From positions 1 to 64,000 of the forward strand of contig JBMONI010000019.1 of the NCBI GenBank assembly GCA_049324575.1: a DNA stretch of 64,000 nt, read 5' to 3'. A model generated the notes under the pieces. It was not told where the DNA came from, did not search any database, and saw nothing but the letters and a program-made list of their open reading frames with translations. The DNA is from JBMONI01 sp049324575. Its GTDB lineage: Bacteria; Omnitrophota; Omnitrophia; Omnitrophales; Aquincolibacteriaceae. How positions within the stretch are numbered: position 1 is the stretch's first letter; each line of letters opens with the position of its first letter. This document shows positions 17,099-24,825 of the stretch, one piece after another. The position numbers were made by a program, and so were the translations under genes.

Positions 17099-19234
17099 TC
17101 ACCCGACATCCAATTTGGATAGTAGAGAAAGATCGGCGATCCGCGATCCGTAGAGACCATGGATCTGACGCATTAAAGCATGCCGGTTCGCCCGCAAAGC
17201 GGGGTCTTCCGCGTTCACCAGGACCTCCTCGAAGAACCGGTGGACGAGCGCAGAAAGCTTGGCCGCAAACCGTTCGGTTGCCCGGCGGTAACGCCCTTTC
17301 TGAATATCCTCCAGGATTGGCTTCTCTTCGGCGCGAAGCGTCTCATAAAGTTCCTTTTCGGCCGGCTCGGCAAGCAGTTCCACTTGGACAGGTCCCGGAA
17401 CTCCCCGGGACCCGGCTTTTTCACCTTTCAGGATATTCGAAGCCCGCTCCACGATCTTGACCGCCTTGCCGAAAGTCACCGGGTCCTCTTTGTTCATGGT
17501 TTGCAAAGCCTCAAAACGCAAAAAAACATCCGCCCAATCGTCCGCCGAGGCGCGGAGCACCGCATTCAGAATCTCATGGTCGCGCGTACCAGCCGTTACC
17601 CCGGCTTCGGCTACCAAACGTTCGCGCAAAAACTGGAGGATCCGCACGGAAACTTCCGACCCTGTGACCGGCTCTTTTGCGAGAATTTTTTCACGGTAAT
17701 TCGCAAGCGCCGCTTCGATGAGCGAGGATACCGAGAACCGGAATCCGAAGGCCCGCACCAATTTGACGATCGTCCCGCCCGCACGCCGCAGCGCATAAGG
17801 GTCCTGGCTTCCGGTCGGATCGAGACCGATCGAGAATGCGCCGGCTACGAGATCTGCGCGGTCGATCAAACCGAGCATGGCCCCCAGCAGAGGGATCTGC
17901 TGTTTGAGAGCGGTATGAGGTTCGGCAAGGTTCTTCGGAAGATAGTGCGCACCGACCGCCGCGGCCACCGCCGCCGTTTCTCCGTTCTTGAGCGCGTATT
18001 CCCGCCCCGCGATCCCCTGCAATTCCGGAAATTCATAGACCAGCTGGGTCAGGAGATCGGCCTTCGAAAGATGCGCGGCGCGGCCGAGCGCATCCCCGAG
18101 ATCCCCGAGGCCCGCAATCGCAACGAAATGCGCGGCGAGCTTTTTGAGCCGCTCCGTTTTATCGTAAAGGGTGCCGAGCTTGCCGAGATAATTGACCTGC
18201 CCCAGTTTTTCAACCTTCGCCGAAAGCGGGCTTTTGAGATCTTCTTCCACGAAAAAACGCGCGTCGCGAAGACGCGATTCGAGAACGTTCTCGTAGTCCC
18301 GAGCGATCTTCGACGGATTCTTCCGCCGGCCGTTCAAGATCGCCACGAAACGGCCGTCGAGCTTTCCCCGCCCGTCATAACAGGCAAAAATCTTCTGGTG
18401 TTTTTTCATGCTGCTCGCAAGCACCTCGGCCGGCAGGTCAAGATAGGCCTTCGCAAAGCGGCCACTCAGGGGCCACGGCTCCTCGACGAGGTTCGCAGTC
18501 CAGTGGACAAGTTCCTCGTCGCAACGGGGCTGGGAAAAATTCCTGGCAAGCATCCCCCGGATAAGTTTTTTGCGCTCCTCGAGCGAAAGGAGCACATGCG
18601 CTTTTTTAAGCAGACGCCCGTAAGCGGTCCAATCAGCCGACGCGATCTTGAACGGCTTCGGAGCAAGAAAACGGTGGCCCAGGGTCTGATTCGATGCCTT
18701 CACGGTCCCGAGCGCCATTTTCATGTTTTTTTTGTCGCAAAGTGCGACGATCCATCGGACCGGGCGCGGAAAACGGCAGCCCGAGGCGTCCCAGCGCATT
18801 TTTTTCGGGAACGGGAATTCGAGCAGGATCCTCTCGACCAATGCCGGAACAAGCTTGGAGGACAGCTGTCCTTTTTCTTCCTTGCGGACCAGCACGAATT
18901 TTCCGCGCGGAGTTTCCTTGACCGTGACGTCGGAAAGCTTCGCCTGCCGGCTTCTCAGGAACCCTTCCAAAGCCGGGGTCGGTTTCCCCTCCCCGTCGTA
19001 GGCTTTCTCGATAGCCGGGCCGGTAATTTCGATCGTCTGATCGGCCTGTTGGGCGCCAACACCGCGAAGACCGATCGCGATACGGCGAGGAGTCGCTTCC
19101 ATAAGGATCTCCTCACAGGGGATCCGCTGCTCCCGAAGGGCCTTTTGAAGACTCGGACGGAGGTCCGCATAAAGAGCGTCAAGCGCCGGCACCGGCAATT
19201 CTTCGGTCCCGATCTCGATGAGGATATCAGCCAT
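17099..19234 (-). CDS. glyS: Glycyl-tRNA synthetase beta subunit
   Basis: Beta subunit of the bacterial alpha2-beta2 GlyRS, which carries tRNA recognition and a HD-like domain. The 711-residue product begins MADILIEIGTEELP, diagnostic for GlyS, and keeps PRRIAIGL, FPKKMRW and PRPVRWI in order; the C-terminal DALRA-type helical part is also present. The start at 19234 overlaps the glyQ stop by 8 bases, so the pair is translationally linked. The frame could extend 39 codons upstream into glyQ but that is shadow sequence. With glyQ it makes the complete enzyme. Confidence 0.97.
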   Translation of the reverse strand: MADILIEIGTEELPVPALDALYADLRPSLQKALREQRIPCEEILMEATPRRIAIGLRGVGAQQADQTIEITGPAIEKAYDGEGKPTPALEGFLRSRQAKLSDVTVKETPRGKFVLVRKEEKGQLSSKLVPALVERILLEFPFPKKMRWDASGCRFPRPVRWIVALCDKKNMKMALGTVKASNQTLGHRFLAPKPFKIASADWTAYGRLLKKAHVLLSLEERKKLIRGMLARNFSQPRCDEELVHWTANLVEEPWPLSGRFAKAYLDLPAEVLASSMKKHQKIFACYDGRGKLDGRFVAILNGRRKNPSKIARDYENVLESRLRDARFFVEEDLKSPLSAKVEKLGQVNYLGKLGTLYDKTERLKKLAAHFVAIAGLGDLGDALGRAAHLSKADLLTQLVYEFPELQGIAGREYALKNGETAAVAAAVGAHYLPKNLAEPHTALKQQIPLLGAMLGLIDRADLVAGAFSIGLDPTGSQDPYALRRAGGTIVKLVRAFGFRFSVSSLIEAALANYREKILAKEPVTGSEVSVRILQFLRERLVAEAGVTAGTRDHEILNAVLRASADDWADVFLRFEALQTMNKEDPVTFGKAVKIVERASNILKGEKAGSRGVPGPVQVELLAEPAEKELYETLRAEEKPILEDIQKGRYRRATERFAAKLSALVHRFFEEVLVNAEDPALRANRHALMRQIHGLYGSRIADLSLLSKLDVG

Positions 19235-20126
19235 GGGAGCCGCCCTTTTTTGCCAAGAGCGGATAGCCGAGTTCGGCCCGCGAATCCAGATAAGCCTGCG
19301 CGCAGGCTTTTGCGATCGCCCGGACACGGGCGACATAACGCGGCCGGTCATTGACGCTCACCGCGCCGCGGGCATCGAGCAAATTGAACGTGTGAGAAGC
19401 TTTGAGACAATAATCATAGGCTGGAAAAACCAATTTGGCTTCGAGAAGCCGCACGGCCTGGGCCTCGTATTCGTCGAAATGGCGGCGGTAGAGTTCCGCG
19501 TCCGACATCTCGAAATTGAATTTCGAAAATTCTTTCTCGCCCTGCAAATGCACATCGCCGTAAGTGATCCCTTCGCGCCACTGGAGATCGAATATCGAAT
19601 TTTTTTTCTGCAGGAACATCGCAATACGCTCGAGCCCGTAGGTGATCTCGCAGGAGACTTTTTCGAGATCGATGCCACCGCATTGCTGGAAGTAAGTGAA
19701 TTGCGTGATCTCGAGGCTGTCGAGCTGGACCTCCCAGCCGAGCCCCCATGCGCCGAGGGTCGGCGATTCCCAGTCGTCTTCGACAAAACGGATATCATGC
19801 GAAGAAGGATCGATCCCAACTCGCCGGAGGCTGTCGAGATAAAGCGCCTGTGAATCTTCGGGCGCAGGTTTGAGGATGACCTGATACTGATAATAATGCT
19901 GCGTCCGATGGGGGTTCTCCCCGTAGCGTCCATCGGTAGGACGGCGGGACGGTTCGACATAAGCCGCCCGCCAGGGCTCGGGCCCGAGGGCCCGCAAGAA
20001 CGTATGCGGCGAAAAGGTCCCGGCCCCGACCTCGAGATCATAAGGCTGGACGATCAGACACCCTTTTTCGGACCAGTACCGGTTGAGTTCTTGGATGAGT
20101 TCCTGGAAGGTCAAAGGTTTTGACAT
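19227..20126 (-). CDS. glyQ: Glycyl-tRNA synthetase alpha subunit
   Basis: Alpha subunit of GlyRS, holding the class II catalytic core. The 299-residue protein starts MSKPLTFQELIQELNRYW and carries GCLIVQPYDLEVGAGT, the PSRRPTDGRYGENPHR stretch and FTYFQQCGGI, all classic for GlyQ. Length matches the family (about 290-310). It is followed by glyS with an 8-base overlap. The upstream gene on the same strand is a response regulator 98 bases away, separated by a GC-rich stretch with some dyad symmetry. Confidence 0.97.
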   Translation of the reverse strand: MSKPLTFQELIQELNRYWSEKGCLIVQPYDLEVGAGTFSPHTFLRALGPEPWRAAYVEPSRRPTDGRYGENPHRTQHYYQYQVILKPAPEDSQALYLDSLRRVGIDPSSHDIRFVEDDWESPTLGAWGLGWEVQLDSLEITQFTYFQQCGGIDLEKVSCEITYGLERIAMFLQKKNSIFDLQWREGITYGDVHLQGEKEFSKFNFEMSDAELYRRHFDEYEAQAVRLLEAKLVFPAYDYCLKASHTFNLLDARGAVSVNDRPRYVARVRAIAKACAQAYLDSRAELGYPLLAKKGGSHG

Positions 20127-20223
20127 AACGTGGCGGCGATTCTAGCGAAAAGAGGAAAAACCGTCAAGGAAACCACCTTCTCCCCGGGGCCCGACAGACA
20201 TTCCGGCCCTACCCGGGACGGCC

Positions 20224-20646
20224 CTAGGAAAGCGGACCGGTCTGCCCCGCTTCTTCTTCGAAGGGCGCCTCCAAACCGTAGTAGGGATTGCTGGCGATCG
20301 CTTTTTCGATCACCTCAAGAAGGGCTTTCGGGAAGAAAGGTTTGGCGACGAAGGCGAACGTTTTTTCGGCGGCGCATTCCATGCTCGGGCGTCCCGAAAG
20401 GAAGATGACCGGGATCTTGCGGATACGTTCGGGCTGCTTTTCGAGGTCGAGGAGGATCTGGTATCCACTCCGGCCCGGCAGCATACCGTCCAGGATCACC
20501 ACATCAGGCTTTTCGCTGCGGATCTTCCAAAATCCTTCATCCCCGTCGGAGGCCGTCGAAACCTGATAGCCGAGGAGGCTGAGCCAACCTTGCATGAGCG
20601 AGAGGATCTCGGGTTCATCGTCGATCACCAGAATGTGCTTGCGCAT
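20224..20646 (-). CDS. Single-domain response regulator
   Basis: A 140-residue receiver domain with a short acidic tail. D9-D10 form the acidic pocket, D53 (VVILDGMLPG) is the phospho-acceptor and K102 (AKPF) the conserved lysine. After beta-4 it reads FLSGRPSM, where most receivers have a T/S-A pair; a closely similar text (LSARRSM) occurs in the receiver of the gene at 32314-33483, so the two are probably related paralogues. It lies downstream of rfbA, and a promoter-like pair is seen in the gap. It may be the partner of the hybrid kinase at 22786-24753, whose own receiver is dead. No output domain is present. Confidence 0.9.
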   Translation of the reverse strand: MRKHILVIDDEPEILSLMQGWLSLLGYQVSTASDGDEGFWKIRSEKPDVVILDGMLPGRSGYQILLDLEKQPERIRKIPVIFLSGRPSMECAAEKTFAFVAKPFFPKALLEVIEKAIASNPYYGLEAPFEEEAGQTGPLS

Positions 20647-20695
20647 GAAAAGGCCCGCTTGAATGTTCGGTCGCGGTTAAAAAACCCCTGAGGCA

Positions 20696-20723
20696 AGAAT
20701 AACATGAAAAAGAAAATCTTCAA
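20696..20723 (-). promoter_or_regulatory. Probable promoter of the response regulator
   Basis: On the minus strand a -35 TTGAAG (20718-20723), a 16-base spacer and a -10 TATTCT (20696-20701) lie about 50 bases before the ATG of the response regulator. Only a weak ribosome site is seen. Confidence 0.45.
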
Positions 20724-20761
20724 GGTCTGAGACCCGAAAAAAATAACACGGGAGCCGCGGT

Positions 20762-21646
20762 TCAATCCGAAAAACCGCCACGGTCGTCGACAAGACGCAA
20801 AAGGTACTGTCCGTACTGGTTCTTTTTGAGCGGGAGCGCCATTCGCCGGAGGTCTTTTTTCGAAACGTAGCCGAGCCGAAAGGCGATCTCCTCAAGGCAA
20901 GCAACTTTCATCCCCTGCCGTTCTTCGATCGCCTGAATGAAATTCGAAGCCTGCATCAAAGATTCCGGGGTCCCCGTATCCAGCCATGCAAGTCCGCGGC
21001 CCACTTGGATTACGTGAAGTTCGCCCCGTTCGAGATAGACCCGGTTCACATCCGTGATTTCAAGCTCCCCCCGCCCGGACGGTCTCAGCCGTTCGGCGAT
21101 CAGCGGTGCACGATGATCATAGAAATAGAGCCCGGCCACCGCATAATGGGATTTCGGATGCTTCGGCTTCTCCTCGATCGAAACCGCTTTGCCGGTCCGG
21201 CTGAAAGAAACGACTCCGTAGCGCTCGGGGTTGCGAACCGGATAACCGAAGACGGTCGCTCCCGACCGCCGGCTCGCGGCTTGGGTCAAAAGCCCGCTCA
21301 ACGAATGCCCGTAAAAGATATTATCCCCCAGGATGAGCGCCACGCGGTCTTTCCCGATGAAATCTTTCCCGATAACGAGCGCCTCCGCAATCCCCCGAGG
21401 TTTGGCCTGGATCGCGTAATGAAGCCGGATCCCGAACTGCGAACCGCTCCCCAACAGGCTCCGGAAATGAGCCTGGTCCTCAGGCGTCGTGATCACAAGG
21501 ATATCGCGGATCCCGGCCAGCATGAGGGTGGAAAGCGGATAATAGACCATCGGTTTGTCATAAACCGGAACGAGCTGTTTGCTGACCGCTTTTGTCAGAG
21601 GATAAAGCCGGGTCCCGCTTCCTCCCGCCAGAAGGATACCTTTCAT
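20762..21646 (-). CDS. rfbA: Glucose-1-phosphate thymidylyltransferase
   Basis: RfbA (RmlA) makes dTDP-glucose from dTTP and glucose-1-phosphate, the first step to dTDP-sugars for surface glycans. The 294-residue protein has the nucleotidyl-transfer signature MKGILLAGGSGTRLYPLT, KQLVPVYDKPMVYYPL, the LGDNIFYG metal loop and AWLDTGT. Length is normal. It follows rfbB by 10 bases, so one transcript is likely. The dTDP-rhamnose genes rfbC and rfbD are not in this window, so the final sugar is unknown. Confidence 0.96.
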   Translation of the reverse strand: MKGILLAGGSGTRLYPLTKAVSKQLVPVYDKPMVYYPLSTLMLAGIRDILVITTPEDQAHFRSLLGSGSQFGIRLHYAIQAKPRGIAEALVIGKDFIGKDRVALILGDNIFYGHSLSGLLTQAASRRSGATVFGYPVRNPERYGVVSFSRTGKAVSIEEKPKHPKSHYAVAGLYFYDHRAPLIAERLRPSGRGELEITDVNRVYLERGELHVIQVGRGLAWLDTGTPESLMQASNFIQAIEERQGMKVACLEEIAFRLGYVSKKDLRRMALPLKKNQYGQYLLRLVDDRGGFSD

Positions 21647-21656
21647 CGCACGCTCC

Positions 21657-22772
21657 TTAATGTCGTTTCAGGCCGAGACGTTCCCGGCCGTAATTGTCGT
21701 TTTGGATCTTGCGGCACCAGTCTCCGTGTTCCAGGTACCAGCGCACGGTCGACTCCAAAGCCTGATCGAATACATGCCCCGGAGCCCAGCCGAGCTCGCG
21801 CCGGATCTTGGATCCGTCGATCGCATAACGCCGGTCGTGGCCCGGACGGTCTTTGACGAAGGTCTTGAGTTCCCGGTAGTCCTTCAGACCGCGGGCCTGC
21901 ATCTGCGGATTCTCACCCGCCGGGCGGAATTTTTCAAGAGTGGCGCAAAGCCGTTCGACCATCTCAAGGTTCCTCATCTCCTGCCCGCCGCCGATATTGT
22001 ATTTCTCGCCCAAGGCTCCTTTTTCGAGGACGAGCCGGATCCCTTCGCAATGGTCCTCGACATAAAGCCAGTCGCGGATATGTCCGCCGTCCCCGTAGAT
22101 CGGGAGCGGTTTCGCTTCGAGCGCGTTGAGGATCATCAGCGGGATCAATTTTTCGGGGAACTGGAAAGGCCCGAAATTGTTGGAGCAGTTGGTCGTGATC
22201 GCCGGTAAACCGTAAGTGCGGAAATACGCCCGCACAAGATGGTCCGCTCCCGCCTTCGAGGCCGCATAAGGCGAATTCGGCGCATAGGGGGTCTCTTCGG
22301 TGAAGGTTTCACGGCCCTGCTCCGCCAGGGCACCGTACACTTCATCGGTCGACACGTGAAGAAAACGGAATCCACGGGCCGCCTCCGGGGACAGGGTCCG
22401 GTAAAGATCCAGGGTCACCTCCAAAAGCGTGAAAGCCCCGACCAGGTTCGTCCGTACGAAATCTTCCGGCGTATCGATCGAGCGGTCGACGTGGGTCTCC
22501 GCCGCAAAGTTCACGATCCAGAACGGCTGAACCTTTTGCACCACGGTCCGCATGGCCTGCCGATCCGCGATATCGGCTTTAAAAAAACGATACCGGGGGT
22601 CCTGCTGAACCTCCTCGAGATTGTGCAGGCTTCCGGCATAGGTCAGTTTGTCCGCCACCGCGACCCCCCATGAGGTCTTGTTCAGCAAATGCCGGACAAA
22701 ATTACATCCGATAAAACCGGCGCCGCCGGTCACCAGCACGTTTTTAGCGTGACGAGGATTTTGATGTTCCAT
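21657..22772 (-). CDS. rfbB: dTDP-glucose 4,6-dehydratase
   Basis: RfbB (RmlB) converts dTDP-glucose to dTDP-4-keto-6-deoxyglucose. This extended SDR of 371 residues has the NAD loop VTGGAGFIG, the family's AAETHVDRSI, the active-site pair T-D-E (HVSTDEVYG) and YAASKAGADHL (Y-x-x-x-K). The start is ATG at 22772; a TTG directly before it is also possible, and AAGGA sits 6-9 bases upstream of either. The gene begins 13 bases after the stop of the hybrid kinase and is followed closely by rfbA. The tail after residue 340 is longer than in many RfbB but ends in a normal way. Confidence 0.96.
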   Translation of the reverse strand: MEHQNPRHAKNVLVTGGAGFIGCNFVRHLLNKTSWGVAVADKLTYAGSLHNLEEVQQDPRYRFFKADIADRQAMRTVVQKVQPFWIVNFAAETHVDRSIDTPEDFVRTNLVGAFTLLEVTLDLYRTLSPEAARGFRFLHVSTDEVYGALAEQGRETFTEETPYAPNSPYAASKAGADHLVRAYFRTYGLPAITTNCSNNFGPFQFPEKLIPLMILNALEAKPLPIYGDGGHIRDWLYVEDHCEGIRLVLEKGALGEKYNIGGGQEMRNLEMVERLCATLEKFRPAGENPQMQARGLKDYRELKTFVKDRPGHDRRYAIDGSKIRRELGWAPGHVFDQALESTVRWYLEHGDWCRKIQNDNYGRERLGLKRH

Positions 22773-22785
22773 CAAACCGTGTCCT

Positions 22786-24753
22786 TCATCCGTTAAGAAG
22801 ACTGCGGATCTTTTGCGCGAGGGCCGCAGGCTGGATCACCCTGGGAACCACCGCGTCCATGCCGAGCGGCAAGGAGCCGCCTTCCGACGCCTCCACATCG
22901 AGCCCAATCACTTTCAGGGGACGCGCCAGGCTGATCTGTTTAAAAACGCCGGCCGTACTCTCCCCGGCGGAAACCTCCGATAAATGCGTCCCCATCATAA
23001 CGACCTCGTAGAGATTTGTCGAAAGTTTCTCCACCGCATCCTCGCGCCTCGAGACCTGATCGACGCTGCAGCCTATCTTTTCGAGGGCTCGCCGGAGAAG
23101 CATAGCGTCGACCTCATTATCTTCCATAAGCAGCACCGCAATCTTGAGAGGATCTTCCGGCCCCGCGGGTCCGGCGGCCATCTTTTTCTTGATCTTCTCG
23201 CTCTCAAGCTTTTTCAACTGTTGTTCTTCGCGCGTCGGAATGTGGATCGTTCCGTCATCGACGGGAAACGGGATCCGGAACCAGAAAATGCTCCCCCGGC
23301 CCGGCTGGCTGTCCACCCCGATCTGCCCGTGCATCATCGTGACCAGTTGAGACGAAACGGAAAGTCCGAGGCCGAGCCCTCCGTATTTCCGCTTGGTCGA
23401 ACTGTCGGCCTGCACCAGTTTATCAAAAAGTCGTTTCTGGTCCTCCTTGGAAATGCCGATCCCGGAATCTTCGACAAAGAACGCAACGGTCACGCGAGCC
23501 CCCACCTTTTCCTTTTGGACCACGTTAACCTTGATATGCCCTTTCTCCGTGAATTTGAGCGCATTATCGAGCAAATAACCGAGGACCTGCGCGATACGGT
23601 CGGGATCGCCGATCAGCGCCGAGGGGATGGCGTCATCGATCCGGAGCGCGACCTCGAGGGACTGCGCCTGCGCTCGGTGGCGGATCTTTTCAACAGTCTC
23701 ACGGATCACCGGACCGAGCGCAAAGGACTTCAGTTCCAGGCTCAATTGCCCGGCTTCCCCGGTGGAAAAACTCAGGATATCGTCGATGATCTTGAGGAGA
23801 TTGTCAGCCGAGGTCTGCGCAGTCTCCGCCCATTGTTTCTGATCGGGCTCGAGCTTGGATTCCAACAAAAAACCGATCATCCCGAGGATCCCGTTCATAG
23901 GGGTTCGCAATTCATGGCTCGCATTGGCGAGGAATTCGCTTTTCAAACGGTTGGCGCGTTCGGCTTCGTCCTTCGCCGACCGAAGCGCTGTACTGGATTC
24001 GTCGAGGTTCATGGCCATTTTATTGAACGTGGCGGCCAGGATCCCGATTTCGTCGCGCGAACGGATCCCCACGCGGGATTTCAGGTCCCCCGCGCCGAGT
24101 TTCTCGGCGGCATCTTTCATCTGAAGGATCGGCCGGACGATGGAGCGGCCGAGCATCCCCCCGACCGCGACCGCGAAACCGGCGGCCAGGATCATGATCG
24201 CAAAAGTGATCACGGAGGCCCGTGCGGCCTGTGCGCGCGCCTCCTCGTTCGCTTTTTTGAGCTGAGTCATCTCGACCGCGATTGCGCGATCGATGACCCC
24301 ATTCATTTTTTCCGCGGCCGCTTCAAGGTCTGCTTTTTTCCTGCGGAGATCGTTGACCCCGCCTTTTTTCTTCTCTTCGATCAGTTCGAGCCCGAGCCGA
24401 TAGACCGCCGTTTCGGCGTCCTTGATCTCCTCGACCAGCGCGAGACGCTCGGGGTCCTTTGATTCCCGGAAATAACCGGTCTTCCATTTCTCCATTTTTT
24501 CGCTCGCGAGACGAAAGATATCGCCGCCTTTTTCCTCGAGGATGACCCCAAAGATCTCGCTTTGCATGCGCAAGAGCGCGGCCTTGATCTGCCCGAGATT
24601 GATGACGTTGGGGACCGTTTCATCGATGATGGCGCTGTAATGTTCGACCGCCCGTTCGCCGACGTCGACATTGATCTTACCGACCACGGCGATAAAAAGG
24701 GAGATCGTCAGAAAGCTCAGGATGAACTTAACGCTCAGTCTCATGCGGTCCAA
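22786..24753 (-). CDS. Membrane hybrid histidine kinase with degenerate receiver
   Basis: A 655-residue sensor kinase. Two membrane helices (about 8-26 and 180-203) flank a helical periplasmic sensor resembling the four-helix-bundle MCP type, then comes HAMP (about 203-257), HisKA with H280 in NASHELRTPMNG, and HATPase with the N box (LLDNALKF), G1 (VEDSGIGI) and G2 (GGLGLGL). The kinase core is complete. A C-terminal receiver fold (about 536-655) keeps the acidic pair (MEDN), but the phospho-acceptor position is glycine (VVMMGTHL, G588) and the lysine before the conserved proline is Q641 (IQPAAL). It therefore cannot receive phosphate in the usual way. It lies between the coiled-coil gene and rfbB on one strand. 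A start three codons later (MRLSVKF) is possible. Confidence 0.92.
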   Translation of the reverse strand: MDRMRLSVKFILSFLTISLFIAVVGKINVDVGERAVEHYSAIIDETVPNVINLGQIKAALLRMQSEIFGVILEEKGGDIFRLASEKMEKWKTGYFRESKDPERLALVEEIKDAETAVYRLGLELIEEKKKGGVNDLRRKKADLEAAAEKMNGVIDRAIAVEMTQLKKANEEARAQAARASVITFAIMILAAGFAVAVGGMLGRSIVRPILQMKDAAEKLGAGDLKSRVGIRSRDEIGILAATFNKMAMNLDESSTALRSAKDEAERANRLKSEFLANASHELRTPMNGILGMIGFLLESKLEPDQKQWAETAQTSADNLLKIIDDILSFSTGEAGQLSLELKSFALGPVIRETVEKIRHRAQAQSLEVALRIDDAIPSALIGDPDRIAQVLGYLLDNALKFTEKGHIKVNVVQKEKVGARVTVAFFVEDSGIGISKEDQKRLFDKLVQADSSTKRKYGGLGLGLSVSSQLVTMMHGQIGVDSQPGRGSIFWFRIPFPVDDGTIHIPTREEQQLKKLESEKIKKKMAAGPAGPEDPLKIAVLLMEDNEVDAMLLRRALEKIGCSVDQVSRREDAVEKLSTNLYEVVMMGTHLSEVSAGESTAGVFKQISLARPLKVIGLDVEASEGGSLPLGMDAVVPRVIQPAALAQKIRSLLNG

Positions 24754-24825
24754 TGTTCCTTTGGGATTTGACGGGAACTTTGCCGGCGGCCCCCGGTCTC
24801 CGCCGCCCGGCCCGTGCCGGATCGC

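Noticed and set aside
17180..19354. Long plus-strand open frame opposite glyS
   Set aside because: Shadow of GlyS codons. No family pattern or start signal.
20140..20223. Terminator between the response regulator and glyQ
   Set aside because: GC-rich with some dyad symmetry, but no clean stem and no T run on the minus strand.
24754..24825. Terminator between the coiled-coil gene and the hybrid kinase
   Set aside because: A GC-rich stretch could fold, but the stem is imperfect and no T run follows; readthrough is as likely.
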